A stretch of 64,000 nucleotides of DNA from Mesorhizobium sp. LMG 17147 (GCF_024297145.1 NZ_JANCTC010000004.1:124001-188000), one strand, 5' to 3'; counted from the stretch's first letter, positions 40,074 to 49,284 are shown. Made by a program: numbers and translations. The notes: generated from the letters alone by a model not told the origin.

Positions 40074-40124
40074 GGCATAGCGGGATTTGACGGAGGCCCG
40101 GACCGCCTGACAGGCCGGGTGTCA

Positions 40125-40283
40125 TCACTCGGCCGTTTCGGTTTTGGTTTGGGACTCGCTCTCGCCCTCGGGCTTCGATCGCTCCTTGGCTGCGACCTTG
40201 GCAGCCTGCTTTTCCGCCTTCTTGGCAGCCTTCTGCCGGTCGCGTTCCTTGCGCTCCTGACCGTAGTTCGGTGCTCGTGCCAT
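40125..40283 (-). CDS. Small Lys/Glu/Ala-rich protein, 52 aa
   Basis: The frame MARAPNYGQERKERDRQKAA and onwards is a charged, helix-forming, low-complexity sequence (KKAEKQAAKVAAKERSKPEG) with an acidic tail. A clear AAAGGAA ribosome site stands before ATG 40283, which argues for translation. Similar short charged proteins are common in rhizobia. No function can be assigned. Confidence 0.68.
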   Translation of the reverse strand: MARAPNYGQERKERDRQKAAKKAEKQAAKVAAKERSKPEGESESQTKTETAE

Positions 40284-40403
40284 ATCGGTTCCTTTCATTG
40301 TGCTTGGCCTTTGCCTAGGAGCATTGGGCCGCAAACACAACACCGCAGAGCACGATCGGCTCCATATCTCGGCGCAGTCCGGGAGCCTGGCTTCAGGCTG
40401 TTT

Positions 40404-41447
40404 TCAGGCGCCATCGCGGTCGAGGACGAGATCGGCCGGACCGAACCGGTCCTTTGCGGTGAACTGCTGGTGCCAGTAGGGATAGAGCACGGGCGGCCTG
40501 CTGACCGCGTTGAGCCGTGTGCGCTCCTCATCGCCAAGCACCAGGCTTGCAGCGGCGATATTGTCTTTGAAATGCGCTTCGGTTCGTCCGCCGATCGCCA
40601 ACGAGCTGACGGCGGGCCGGCCGAGTAGCCAGGCAAGCGCCACTTGCGCTGCCGACACGCCGTGGTTCTTGCCGATATCGATCAGCGCGTCGACGATCCG
40701 CCACAGCCGGTCCTCGTCGCGGATCGGCGGTTCCGACCAGCCGCTGAGCTGGCGGGCGGTCGGCTGGTCACGGTGGTATTTGCCGGACAGCAACCCGCCG
40801 GCAAGCGGGCTCCAGACCAGCACGCCGAGCCCCTGGTCGACCGAGATCGGCAACAATTCATACTCGGCCTCGCGCGCTTCCAACGTGTAATGGATCTGCT
40901 GGGTGACGAAGCGCGGCTGGTGATGACGGTCACTGATCCCCAGCCCCTTCATCACTTGCCAGCCGGAATAATTGGAGCAGCCGACATAACGGACCTTGCC
41001 CTGCGCGACCAGAGTGTCGAGCGCGGCGATGGTTTCCTCAAGCGGTGTCAGGCCATCCCACTCGTGCAGGAAATAGATGTCGATGACATCGGTCCTGAGG
41101 CGCTTCAGGCTCCTCTCGCATTCGCGGATCAGATGGTAGCGCGACAAGCCCTCATCGTTGGGGCCTTTGCCGATCCGCATGCGCGCCTTGGAGGCGATCA
41201 GCACGTCGCCCTTGCGCTTGCCTCCGAGCGCCTCGCCGATGATCTCTTCCGACACGCCGTTCGAATAGACGTTGGCGGTGTCGATGACATTGACGCCGGC
41301 ATCGATGCAAAGGTCGATCATCCGGCGCGCCTCGTCGAGGTCGGTCTTGCCGACCGCCGAAAACGCGCCGCCGCCACCGAACGTCATGGTGCCCATGGTC
41401 AGCGTCGAAACCTTCAGCCCGGAACGGCCGAGAGTGCGGTATTCCAT
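40404..41447 (-). CDS. Aldo/keto reductase
   Basis: This 347-residue NADPH-dependent oxidoreductase has a TIM-barrel fold. The AKR tetrad is visible: Asp and Tyr in VIDTANVYSNG, Lys in IASKARM and His in IYFLHEWDG. The N-terminal MEYRTLGRSGLKVSTLTMGT and the C-terminal IGGRTEAHFKDNI block are typical of the YajO/Tas-like group. The substrate is unknown. It stands alone with no obvious operon partner. Confidence 0.9.
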   Translation of the reverse strand: MEYRTLGRSGLKVSTLTMGTMTFGGGGAFSAVGKTDLDEARRMIDLCIDAGVNVIDTANVYSNGVSEEIIGEALGGKRKGDVLIASKARMRIGKGPNDEGLSRYHLIRECERSLKRLRTDVIDIYFLHEWDGLTPLEETIAALDTLVAQGKVRYVGCSNYSGWQVMKGLGISDRHHQPRFVTQQIHYTLEAREAEYELLPISVDQGLGVLVWSPLAGGLLSGKYHRDQPTARQLSGWSEPPIRDEDRLWRIVDALIDIGKNHGVSAAQVALAWLLGRPAVSSLAIGGRTEAHFKDNIAAASLVLGDEERTRLNAVSRPPVLYPYWHQQFTAKDRFGPADLVLDRDGA

Positions 41448-41726
41448 GTCGTATCCTCACGATTTATCGGGAAAGGGCGTTGCAAACGACAGCCCCAATG
41501 AACCGGGCATTTGTAGGATAATTCGTTCCGCTTGTCGCCAGTTCCGCAGGGCAAGCTCGATCACATCTTTCCGATTGAACGCACAGCCAGCGCAGTAGTG
41601 GCTGCAATAAAAACCGTCATTGCCGGCCTATACTAACATCGGTTCAGCGCTTCGATTTCCGGCCGCCGGGCCGGGCGGCGGAGCGCCTGACAGCGGCCGG
41701 CAAGGACTGTAAGCGGAGCAGCGCAA
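41448..41726. other. Intergenic region upstream of the ppk2 remnant
   Basis: No gene or strong regulatory element was recognised between the divergent aldo/keto reductase and PPK2 genes. Confidence 0.4.
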
Positions 41727-42200
41727 ATGACCGAGATAAAACAGAATTCTCCGGCCAGGGACTGGCTGGAAGCGGAACTCGCCGACACGCTCGACGAAGA
41801 TTATGAGCTGGAAATCTCGGAGCCGGCGCTGTCGATGGAGATCGCCAAGATCTACAAGAATGCGCATCCGCCATCGATCGACCGCCTGCAGTATTTTCGC
41901 GATCTCATCACGCTGCAATCCGAATTGATCAAGCTGCAGTCCTGGGTCGCCTATCACAAGAAGAAGCTCGTCGTGGTCTTCGAGGGCCGCGACTCGGCGG
42001 GCAAGGGTGGCGCCCCGTGGTTCATCGTCGAGGGCAACGACAAGAAACGGGGACGGCTGAACTGCATCGACCAACTCCTCAAGCAGATGCCTTATGAGGA
42101 GGTGCCGCACGAAGAAATCACACTGCCGGAGCGCGTCTTCAATCCCGAATACGAGCGCCAGGTACTGCCGCGCGAACTGTATGTGCCGGAGAAGTACTGA
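41727..42200 (+). pseudogene. Polyphosphate kinase 2 with an internal in-frame deletion
   Basis: The frame encodes 157 residues where PPK2 proteins have about 270-300. The N-terminal part is normal up to the Walker A loop (VVVFEGRDSAGKGG), then jumps directly to the family C-terminus (APWFIVEGNDKKRGRLNCID, ending LPRELYVPEKY). The intervening core of about 130 residues, with Walker B and the lid module, is gone, with no frame change at about base 42012. The product is unlikely to be catalytic, though the frame stays open. No second ppk2 copy is in the window. Confidence 0.85.
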
Positions 42201-42245
42201 CTAAAGCGGCGAGGAGGGCGCTGCTCTGTGGCGCCCTGCAACAAG

Positions 42246-42893
42246 CTAGGTGCGCTCGATGATGACATGCGTGGCCTTCGGCGTCGCGACCTGCTCGCTG
42301 CAGCGATAGCCGAGCTTGGGCATGTCGATGCCGGCAAAAAGGTTCTCGCCGGCGCCCAGCAGGACCGGTGAGATCGCCAGATGCAATTCGTCGATGAGCT
42401 TTTCCTGGAGATATTGCCGGATCGTGGCGACGCCGCCGCCGAGCCTTATGTCCTTGCCGTCAGCCGCTGCTTTCGCCTTTTGCAGCGCTGAGTGGATGCC
42501 ATCGGTCACGAAATAGAAGGTCGTGCCGCCCTTCATGACAATCGGATCACGCGGATGATGCGTGAGCACGAAGACCGGCACATGGTAGGGCGGGTTGTCA
42601 CCCCACCAGCCTTTCCAGCTGTCATCCGGCCATTCGCCGCGGATTGGCCCAAACATGTTGCGGCCGAGGATCCATGCGCCGACGTTTTCGAAGCTGCGTG
42701 CGGCGAACGCCTCGTCAGTGTCTGTGGTCCCGCCATCCTTGCCGAGGACCATCTTGCGGAAAGTGCGGGTGCCAAACATCCATCCGTGCAGGGCTTCCCC
42801 GCCAACACCCAGCGGGTTCTTCAGGTCTTGGTCGGGACCGGCGCCGAAGCCGTCGATCGACAGGATGAAAGCGCTGACGCGAAGTTTGGACAT
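42246..42893 (-). CDS. Dihydrofolate-reductase-like protein (RibD C-terminal domain)
   Basis: A 215-residue stand-alone RibD-C/DHFR-fold protein. It contains MSKLRVSAFILSIDGFGAGP, the NADPH-site region VGAWILGRNMFGPIRGEWPD, VFVLTHHPRDP and IRLGGGVATIRQYLQEKLID with the conserved GGG loop, ending HLAISPVLLGAGENLF. Such proteins are common in soil bacteria and most lack a known substrate. GAGG lies five bases before ATG 42893. It is convergent with the ppk2 remnant. Confidence 0.87.
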   Translation of the reverse strand: MSKLRVSAFILSIDGFGAGPDQDLKNPLGVGGEALHGWMFGTRTFRKMVLGKDGGTTDTDEAFAARSFENVGAWILGRNMFGPIRGEWPDDSWKGWWGDNPPYHVPVFVLTHHPRDPIVMKGGTTFYFVTDGIHSALQKAKAAADGKDIRLGGGVATIRQYLQEKLIDELHLAISPVLLGAGENLFAGIDMPKLGYRCSEQVATPKATHVIIERT

Positions 42894-42959
42894 GAGAGCC
42901 TCCTCGATAACCAATTGTGACATGCAAGCAGTTATCGGGTTAGCTTAACTGATTGCATT

Positions 42960-43409
42960 TTGCAAGCGGTGTTTTTGGATCGCCGGCTAGCGATGAACGG
43001 CTGGGCCACAACCGCCAATCTCCCAACGCTGGCGATTGGCCATAACCAACCATCCCGTCGTCATCCTGGGGCGAAGCAAGGAGCGAAGCGACGCGGCGCA
43101 GACCCTAGGATCCATGCCGTGACATCGGCCGAAGAACACAGCGGCCCAGAACGACGAACCACGCGAATGGAGATCAAGAAGACCAATCCGGAATGGTTCG
43201 AACTTTTTCGGAGAACCGGATGGGTGCGTTCGGTTTTCGATCCGCCGGAGCACTGCCGCCAGGTCACGGCATGGATCCTGGGGTCTCCGCGACGGAGCTT
43301 CGCTCCTGCTCGCCCCAGGATGACGAGGGGGAGGGAGGATTCGGCCAATCCCGAAGGTTTACCATAGGCCCCCATCCCATGCACCAAAATCCCAAAACGA
43401 TGCGATCAC
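42960..43409. other. Intergenic region with a long inverted repeat
   Basis: No gene is supported. The stretch consists mostly of the palindromic element at 43058-43330, lying between the RibD-C-type gene and the 3' end of hemB. Confidence 0.6.
43058..43330. repeat. Inverted repeat with arms of about 65 bp
   Basis: The left arm (CGTCATCCTGGGGCGA.. to ..GATCCATGCCGTGAC, about 43061-43134) recurs in inverted form at about 43263-43328 (GTCACGGCATGGATCC to TCGCCCCAGGATGACG). A unique spacer of about 130 bp separates the arms. This is a known style of rhizobial intergenic repeat without coding capacity. Confidence 0.8.
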
Positions 43410-44441
43410 CTATCCCTTCAGCATCGCCGCTACTTCGGGGGCAAAGTAGGTGAGAATCCCGTCGCAGCCGGCGCGCTTGAACGCGAGCAGCGATTCCAGC
43501 ATCGCCTTTTCGCCGTCGATCCAGCCATTGGCGGCGGCGGCCTTGATCATCGAATATTCGCCCGAGACCTGATAGGCGAAGGTTGGCATCTGCAACTCGT
43601 CCTTCAGCCGGCGGATGATGTCGAGATAGGGCAGGCCGGGCTTGACCATCAGCATGTCGGCGCCTTCGGCTAGATCCTGCTCGGCCTCGCGCACCGCTTC
43701 GTCGGAATTGGCGTGGTCGATGTAATAGGTTTTCTTGTCGCCCTTGAGCAGGCCGGCGGTGCCGACCGCCTCACGATAGGGGCCGTAAAAAGCGGATGCG
43801 AACTTGGTCGCATAGGACATGATCGCTACATCCTGAAACCCATTGGCGTCGAGCGCATCGCGGATGGCACCGATCCGACCGTCCATCATGTCCGAAGGGG
43901 CAATGATGTCGGCCCCCGCCGCCGCCTGGATGACGGCCGCCGCCGACACCTGCTCCACCGTTTCATCATTGACGATAATGCCCTCGCGCAAGATGCCGTC
44001 ATGGCCATGCGAGGTGAACGGATCCAGCGCCGCGTCGGTGATGATGCCGATCTCCGGCACCGCCCGCTTGATGGCGCGGGTAGCGCGGTTGATGATGTTT
44101 TCCGGATCGAGGATGTGCGAACCGGTCTGATCGCGCAGGCCGAGCTCCACATTGGGGAAAGTGGCGATCGCCGGAATGCCAAGCTTGGCCGCGCGCTCAG
44201 CCTCCTTGACGGCGAGGTCGAGCGACAGGCGGAACACGCCGGGCATGGCGGCGATCGGTTCGCGCACTTGTCTGCCGTCGACGACGAAGATCGGCCAGAT
44301 CAGATCGTCGACCGAGAGCCGGTTCTCCTGGACAAGGCGGCGCGACCAATCGGCCTTGCGCATGCGCCGCAGCCGCCGGCTGCCGGTGATCTCGTCGACG
44401 CTGCGCGCGCCGGCAGGCTTTGCAGGTGTGAATTTGTTCAT
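43410..44441 (-). CDS. hemB: Delta-aminolevulinic acid dehydratase (porphobilinogen synthase)
   Basis: This 343-residue enzyme condenses two 5-aminolevulinates to porphobilinogen in haem synthesis. The Schiff-base Lys lies in MLMVKPGLPYLDII and the second in YATKFASAFYGPYREAV. The site that binds catalytic zinc through three Cys in other organisms reads ITDAALDPFTSHGHDG here, with Ala and Asp in place of Cys, as in the Mg-dependent rhizobial enzymes. ATG 44441 is chosen (MNKFTPAKPAG); the family core begins soon after. It is convergent with a repeat region and follows a DUF2066-like gene on the same strand. Confidence 0.95.
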   Translation of the reverse strand: MNKFTPAKPAGARSVDEITGSRRLRRMRKADWSRRLVQENRLSVDDLIWPIFVVDGRQVREPIAAMPGVFRLSLDLAVKEAERAAKLGIPAIATFPNVELGLRDQTGSHILDPENIINRATRAIKRAVPEIGIITDAALDPFTSHGHDGILREGIIVNDETVEQVSAAAVIQAAAGADIIAPSDMMDGRIGAIRDALDANGFQDVAIMSYATKFASAFYGPYREAVGTAGLLKGDKKTYYIDHANSDEAVREAEQDLAEGADMLMVKPGLPYLDIIRRLKDELQMPTFAYQVSGEYSMIKAAAANGWIDGEKAMLESLLAFKRAGCDGILTYFAPEVAAMLKG

Positions 44442-44528
44442 CGCCAAAACTCCGGACCGGGCGGCTTTTACCACGAGCCTTCGCTGCTGACCAATGCGAC
44501 ACGATTGTGCCAGCGGTCCTGTCGGGCG

Positions 44529-45353
44529 TTATTCTGGTTGACCATTGCCCGACAGAATCTGCGCAGCACCCCGCATGGCGACGCGGAATGCCTCGTCGAA
44601 GCTGACACCGCGCACTTGCCATTTATAAGCCTTGCCGTTCATGGCAAGCCGCCAATCGGCGATCCAGCCCAACTCCTTGTCGCTCCAGATCAGGCTGCCG
44701 GCGAGCGCCTGATCGGCGCCGGCCTTTCGGGCAAGCTGGTCCAGCGTCGCCATATCGGCATGGCGCAGGGCCCGGTCGTCAAGCTTCGAGGCCGACAGCA
44801 GCGACGCTTCGGGAAACACAATCCGCATGACCAGCGGACCGGTGGCATTAACGAAGGATTCGCGCATCGCCGCCCCGCGCTGGTCGTCGGCAGTCAGCGC
44901 GAAATGCCTTGTGCCTTGCTCCGCCGCCAGAAAAATCGCCAGGCGTGGCCGCTCGGCAAGCCATGGCTTGCTGCCAAGCGCGGCAAGCACCGGATCGATG
45001 ACGTCGGGCTTGTACAGGCAGGTGAGATCATGCGGCCGGTCGTGAGTGCCTTGTTCGTCATGGACCGGAATGCCTTCAAGGCGGTCGTGGTAGCGGAATT
45101 CGGCAACGAAGCTGCCGGCCTTGTCGCGCAGCGCCGCCATCTCAGGTTTTTTCGCCAGCCGCTGATCACCCGAGACACGGACCAGCACCGCATCCAGACA
45201 TGTCTTGAAACCGATCTGGCGATTGACCTCGCCCTGGCCGGTGACGATGGTCTGCGATTGGTAGAGACTATCCACGGTTTCGGCCGATACGGGAGGAGTG
45301 TTCGCAGCGATTAGGCCGACCACCACAACAGCAAGGCGTGGCAACCAAGGCAT
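44529..45353 (-). CDS. Exported DUF2066-like protein
   Basis: A 274-residue protein with a signal peptide (MPWLPRLAVVVVGLIAANTP, cleavage near VSA/ETV). The mature start SLYQSQTIVTGQGEVNRQIG and the following LDAVLVRVSGDQR fit the DUF2066 family, periplasmic proteins of unknown function. A helical middle region and the C-terminal half AMNGKAYKWQVRGVSFDEAF follow. Whether it is linked functionally to hemB downstream is unclear. Confidence 0.7.
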   Translation of the reverse strand: MPWLPRLAVVVVGLIAANTPPVSAETVDSLYQSQTIVTGQGEVNRQIGFKTCLDAVLVRVSGDQRLAKKPEMAALRDKAGSFVAEFRYHDRLEGIPVHDEQGTHDRPHDLTCLYKPDVIDPVLAALGSKPWLAERPRLAIFLAAEQGTRHFALTADDQRGAAMRESFVNATGPLVMRIVFPEASLLSASKLDDRALRHADMATLDQLARKAGADQALAGSLIWSDKELGWIADWRLAMNGKAYKWQVRGVSFDEAFRVAMRGAAQILSGNGQPE

Positions 45354-45497
45354 GGTCCAACGTTCCAGTTCAAAGCGCCAGCATTAGCACCGGCTGCGGC
45401 CACGGGCCAGCAGGCGGGATTGGCGCTGCCATTGACGTGGCTATGCGCCACGCATTAGCACTTCACTCCCGGCGGGCGCGGGAGGGATTCTCTGGCG

Positions 45498-46541
45498 ATG
45501 GATTTTGGCGGAGGCGACGAGATTCGCTTCGAAAGGTTGGGCAGGGCCGGCGTCGTCACGCTGACGCGGCCGCAGGCGCTCAATGCCGTAACCCACCGCA
45601 TGGTCAAGGCGCTGGACAAGGCGCTGCGCAGCTGGGAACGCGACGATGGTGTCGACGTCGTCGTCGTCAAGGCCGAGGGCAGGGCATTTTCGGCGGGCGG
45701 CGACATCCTCCACATCTACGAAGCCGGCCGGGCTGGAAAACCGCCGGTCGAGTTCTTCGCCGACGAGTACCGGCTGAACGCCCGCATCGCCCGTTTCAAG
45801 AAACCCTATGTCGCGCTGATCGACGGCATCGTCATGGGCGGCGGCGTCGGCATCTCCTTCCATGGCTCGCAGCGGGTGCTGACCGAGAACGCGCAATTTG
45901 CCATGCCAGAGGTCGGCATCGGCTTTTTCCCCGATGTCGGCGCCAGCCATCTGTTGCCGGATCTCGGCGGCAGCTTCGGCATGTATCTGGCGCTGACCGG
46001 CAACCGCATCCGCTATGGCGATGCTTTGTGGTCGGGCCTCGCCACCCATACGATCAGGGCGGAGGACCAGGCCGGCTTTCTCGACCGGCTGGCGGCAAGC
46101 GGCGACCCGGAATCGGTGCTGCGCGGCTGCTTCGTCCCGGCCAAACGCGAGACAGACAGGCCGACGCTGGAAGCCATCGCTCGGCATTTCGCGCAGCCGT
46201 CACTGGCCGATATGGTCGCCAGCCTGGAGCGGGCAGCCATCGCCGACGAGTTCGCGGCAAAGACGCTGGCCACCATCCGCACACGTTCACCGACCAGCCT
46301 GCATGTCGCGTGGCGCCAGATCAGCGCCGGGCAGACGTTGTCGATGGACGAGTGCATGAAAATGGAGTTCCGTATCCTCAACCGCATGCTTGTCGGGCAC
46401 GACTTCTATGAAGGTATCCGCGCCGCCATCATCGATAAAGGCTCGACGCCGCAATGGCGGCCGGCAGGCATCGATGACGTCAGCGCCGCCGACGTCGATG
46501 CCTATTTCGCACCGCTCGGCGAACGGGAACTGAAGCTGTGA
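45498..46541 (+). CDS. Enoyl-CoA hydratase/3-hydroxyisobutyryl-CoA hydrolase family protein
   Basis: This 347-residue crotonase-fold enzyme has RPQALNAVTHRMVKAL, the oxyanion-hole region FSAGGDILHIYEAGRAG, GIVMGGGVGISFHG and the catalytic Glu of FAMPEVGIGFFPDVGASHLL. Its C-terminal FRILNRMLVGHDFYEGIRAA, then DKGSTPQWRP, are features of 3-hydroxyisobutyryl-CoA hydrolases of valine breakdown. The next gene overlaps its stop by 4 bp. A different CoA substrate is possible. Confidence 0.88.
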   Translation: MDFGGGDEIRFERLGRAGVVTLTRPQALNAVTHRMVKALDKALRSWERDDGVDVVVVKAEGRAFSAGGDILHIYEAGRAGKPPVEFFADEYRLNARIARFKKPYVALIDGIVMGGGVGISFHGSQRVLTENAQFAMPEVGIGFFPDVGASHLLPDLGGSFGMYLALTGNRIRYGDALWSGLATHTIRAEDQAGFLDRLAASGDPESVLRGCFVPAKRETDRPTLEAIARHFAQPSLADMVASLERAAIADEFAAKTLATIRTRSPTSLHVAWRQISAGQTLSMDECMKMEFRILNRMLVGHDFYEGIRAAIIDKGSTPQWRPAGIDDVSAADVDAYFAPLGERELKL

Positions 46542-46960
46542 GCGAGGCCGCCTCGAGACGCGTGGTGCTGCAGCCATCGACGATCGAGGTCATCTTCGCC
46601 TGGTTCCAGCGCGTTATCGCCGGCTACTGTCTGCTGTTCGGCATCTTGTACTGGATCCGGCTGATCGGCGTTTACCCCGGCCAGTTGTGGCGCTTCGATC
46701 TGATGCCGGTGCACTGGCAGGTGGCGGCGGTGGTGCTGGCAGTGTTTTTTCCATTCGCTGCCGCCGGCCTGTGGATGCTGGCGTCCTGGGGGCCGGTGAT
46801 CTGGTTCATCTGCGCGGTGACCGAGTGCGTCATGTATGCTGGCTTCCCCGACTTGTTCGGCCGCCGGCCGCTGATCGTCGCCTCGCACCTTGCGGTTGCG
46901 CTGCTCTACATAGTGTTCCGCGTGGTGATCTGGATCCAGAAGCGGCAAGCCCGGCGATAG
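46538..46960 (+). CDS. Small four-helix membrane protein, 140 aa
   Basis: Starting at a GTG that overlaps the previous stop, this protein has four hydrophobic segments (VIAGYCLLFGILYWIRLIGV, VAAVVLAVFFPFAAAGLWML, VIWFICAVTECVMYAGF and VASHLAVALLYIVFRVVIWI). It resembles a DUF family restricted to Rhizobiales (possibly DUF6163). Overlap suggests translational coupling with the CoA-hydrolase gene, but a functional link is unproven. Confidence 0.72.
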   Translation: MSEAASRRVVLQPSTIEVIFAWFQRVIAGYCLLFGILYWIRLIGVYPGQLWRFDLMPVHWQVAAVVLAVFFPFAAAGLWMLASWGPVIWFICAVTECVMYAGFPDLFGRRPLIVASHLAVALLYIVFRVVIWIQKRQARR

Positions 46961-47162
46961 CAATTCCGGCCAGGATCGTTGGCTAAATCTTTAGGTTAAT
47001 CATCCTTGCTCGGGTGACCGTCCGTTAAGCCTCTTTCGAAACCCCTTACCGGTAAGCTCTTGTTAGCCTTGGCGTTTAAGTCGAATTTTATGAGTATTCG
47101 ATAGTGTCGCGATCAAGGTGAAGAACAAAAAATCACCGGGCGACAAACGAGAGGCAAAGACA

Positions 47163-47678
47163 ATGATCAATTCGCGTCCGGCGGCGAAGACCGCCAACGT
47201 ATCCGATGACCGCCGCGAGGCGATCCGTTCGCTGTACATGGAATCGCTGCAGCTGGTCGAGCGGCTGCATCGCCGTCTGCTTGATGTGATCAAGGACGAA
47301 TTCGACCGCAACGGTCGCTCCGACATCAACGCCATCCAGGCGCTGCTGCTGTTCAACATCGGCAATTCGGAGCTGACCGCCGGCGAACTGCGCTCGCGCG
47401 GCTATTATCTCGGCTCGAATGTCTCCTACAATCTAAAGAAGCTGGTCGATCTCGGCTTCATCAACCACCAGCGCTCGCGCATCGACCGCCGTTCGGTGCG
47501 GGTTTCACTGACGCCGAAGGGCAATGAGGTGGCGGAAGTCGTCGCCGGCCTTTACGAACGCCATGTCGGCTCGATCGAGCAGGTCGGCGGCATCAACACG
47601 GAAGAGTTCAAGCAGATGAACCGCGCCCTGCAGCGGCTGGATCGGTTCTGGAACGATACCATCGCCTATCGGATGTAA
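47163..47678 (+). CDS. ldtR: MarR-family regulator LdtR
   Basis: A 171-residue winged-helix regulator (HTH about 60-130, with ELTAGELRSRGYYLGSNVSY and the wing HQRSRIDRRSVRVSLTPKG). The sequence, and especially the gene order with an L,D-transpeptidase directly downstream, match LdtR of Rhizobiales and Liberibacter, which controls ldtP and osmotic-stress genes. ATG 47163 is chosen because GAGAGG lies nearby upstream; TTG or AAG-region starts at 47118 give a longer N-terminus. A hairpin terminator candidate follows at 47740. Confidence 0.88.
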   Translation: MINSRPAAKTANVSDDRREAIRSLYMESLQLVERLHRRLLDVIKDEFDRNGRSDINAIQALLLFNIGNSELTAGELRSRGYYLGSNVSYNLKKLVDLGFINHQRSRIDRRSVRVSLTPKGNEVAEVVAGLYERHVGSIEQVGGINTEEFKQMNRALQRLDRFWNDTIAYRM

Positions 47679-47739
47679 TCGCACCCGCCGCAGCAAGATC
47701 TGAAGCTGGACCACGGAAGTGCTGCCGCGGAGCAGACCA

Positions 47740-47767
47740 AAGACCGGTGCCGAAAAGCACCGGTCTT
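47740..47767. terminator. Terminator-like hairpin after ldtR
   Basis: AAGACCGGTGC and GCACCGGTCTT form a perfect 11-bp stem around the loop CGAAAA. No long T run follows, so it may be a stabilising stem-loop rather than an efficient terminator. Confidence 0.65.
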
Positions 47768-47887
47768 GCCGTTTCGTCAGGCCGGCCGATCCAAATTCGA
47801 GCAACAGCCACGTTGCCGCCATATTCGAATGGAACCGAAGATGCGGGTGATGCTGGGCCAAAGCCGTGCATTTGTCCTGTGCTCAAG

Positions 47888-47933
47888 TCACTTCCATGTG
47901 TTTTTACACCCATGTGTTTTTACACCGAAGTGA
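47888..47933. promoter_or_regulatory. Tandem 16-bp repeats inside an inverted repeat, upstream of ldtP
   Basis: TCACTTC (47888-47894) and GAAGTGA (47927-47933) bracket two perfect tandem copies of CATGTGTTTTTACACC (47895-47910 and 47911-47926). Each unit contains the palindrome GTGTTTTTACAC. The structure ends 82 bp before ATG 48016 of ldtP, where a MarR-type dimer such as LdtR could bind. Confidence 0.65.
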
Positions 47934-48015
47934 TGCGGGCCATGGTTGGCTAATTGTTAAGAAGCCAACTCTAGAGTGCGGGCGAGACCGCCCGGTGGGT
48001 TGAATTGTAGCAAGA

Positions 48016-49284
48016 ATGTCTGGACCATCCATGAGAACCAGCCGCCGTTTCTTTCTTTCAGGAGCCTCCGCGCTCGCAGCCGCAATGGTCGCCGGCCGCG
48101 CCGGTGCACAGGATGTGATCGGGGATATCCTGAAATCCTCGGCGCGTGGCAATTGGGACGACCAATTCGATGCGCGTGCCAGCGAAGGCGGCAAGGTTGC
48201 CTCGACGCTGCCGATCTTCAGCCTGCAGACGGTGTCCTTCACCGAGCAGGCGATCATGCAGTATCAGAATATCGTCGCGCAAGGCGGCTGGGAGCAGGTT
48301 CCAGACACCAAGAAGCTGCAGCTTGGCGTCGAGGATCCCGATGTGGTGCCGCTGCGCAGGCGCTTGATGATATCGGGCGATCTGGCGCAGAGCGCCGGGC
48401 TCTCGGAAGCGTTCGATTCTTACGTCGACTCGGCGCTCAAGCGCTTCCAGTTGCGTCACGGCTTGCCGGCCGACGGAACCACCGGCAAATATACTTTCGC
48501 GGCAATGAACGTGTCGGCGCCGGTTCGGCTTGGTCAGCTGCAGACCAATCTGCAACGGCTGCGTGAGCGGGCCGGCACGCTTGGCAACCGCTATGTGCTG
48601 GTCGACATCCCGGCGGCGCAGATCGAGGCTGTCGAGAACGACCGCGTTGTGCTGCGCCACACCGCAATCGTCGGCAAGATCGATCGCCAGACGCCGATCG
48701 TCAATTCCAAGATCAACGAAATCATCGTCAATCCGTACTGGAACGCGCCGGTCTCGATCGTGCGCAAGGACATCATTCCGCTGATGCGGAAGGACCCCAA
48801 CTATCTCAAGGATAGCCATATCCGCCTGTTCGCGCCGGACGGCAGCGAGGTCGACCCAATGACGGTCGACTGGTCGACCGACGATGCCGAAAAATATCGC
48901 TTCCGCCAGGATCCCGGTTCCGGCAACGCGATGGCCTCGGTCAAGATCAATTTCCCCAGCCCGGACGGCGTCTACATGCACGACACGCCGCAGCAGAGCC
49001 TGTTCGGCAAGCTGATGCGCTTCGATTCCTCTGGCTGCGTGCGCGTTCAGAACGTGCGCGACCTCGTCACCTGGATTCTGCGCGACACACCGGGCTGGGA
49101 TCGCCAGCATTTCGAGGCGGCGATCAAGACCGGGGAGAACATGCCGGTGCAGGTTACCAATCCGGTGCCGGTTTATTTTCTCTACGTCTCGGCCTGGTCG
49201 ACAGGGCCGGGCGTGGTGCAGTTTCGTGACGACATTTACGGCCTCGACGGAGCCAACGAGCTGCAGATCACATCTGCGCTCTAA
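48016..49284 (+). CDS. ldtP: L,D-transpeptidase (YcbB-like, LdtP)
   Basis: This 422-residue cell-wall enzyme has an N-terminal export signal with an RRFFLSG twin-arginine-like start (ATG 48016; ATG 48031 is also possible), a peptidoglycan-binding domain (about 120-170, FDSYVDSALKRFQLRHGLPA) and a YkuD catalytic domain (about 200-360). The catalytic segment HDTPQQSLFGKLMRFDSSGC gives the His and the Cys of SGCVRVQNV. It forms 3-3 cross-links in peptidoglycan. ldtR lies 337 bp upstream, with the unusual repeat at 47888 between them, supporting regulation by LdtR. A terminator follows at 49303. Confidence 0.92.
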   Translation: MSGPSMRTSRRFFLSGASALAAAMVAGRAGAQDVIGDILKSSARGNWDDQFDARASEGGKVASTLPIFSLQTVSFTEQAIMQYQNIVAQGGWEQVPDTKKLQLGVEDPDVVPLRRRLMISGDLAQSAGLSEAFDSYVDSALKRFQLRHGLPADGTTGKYTFAAMNVSAPVRLGQLQTNLQRLRERAGTLGNRYVLVDIPAAQIEAVENDRVVLRHTAIVGKIDRQTPIVNSKINEIIVNPYWNAPVSIVRKDIIPLMRKDPNYLKDSHIRLFAPDGSEVDPMTVDWSTDDAEKYRFRQDPGSGNAMASVKINFPSPDGVYMHDTPQQSLFGKLMRFDSSGCVRVQNVRDLVTWILRDTPGWDRQHFEAAIKTGENMPVQVTNPVPVYFLYVSAWSTGPGVVQFRDDIYGLDGANELQITSAL

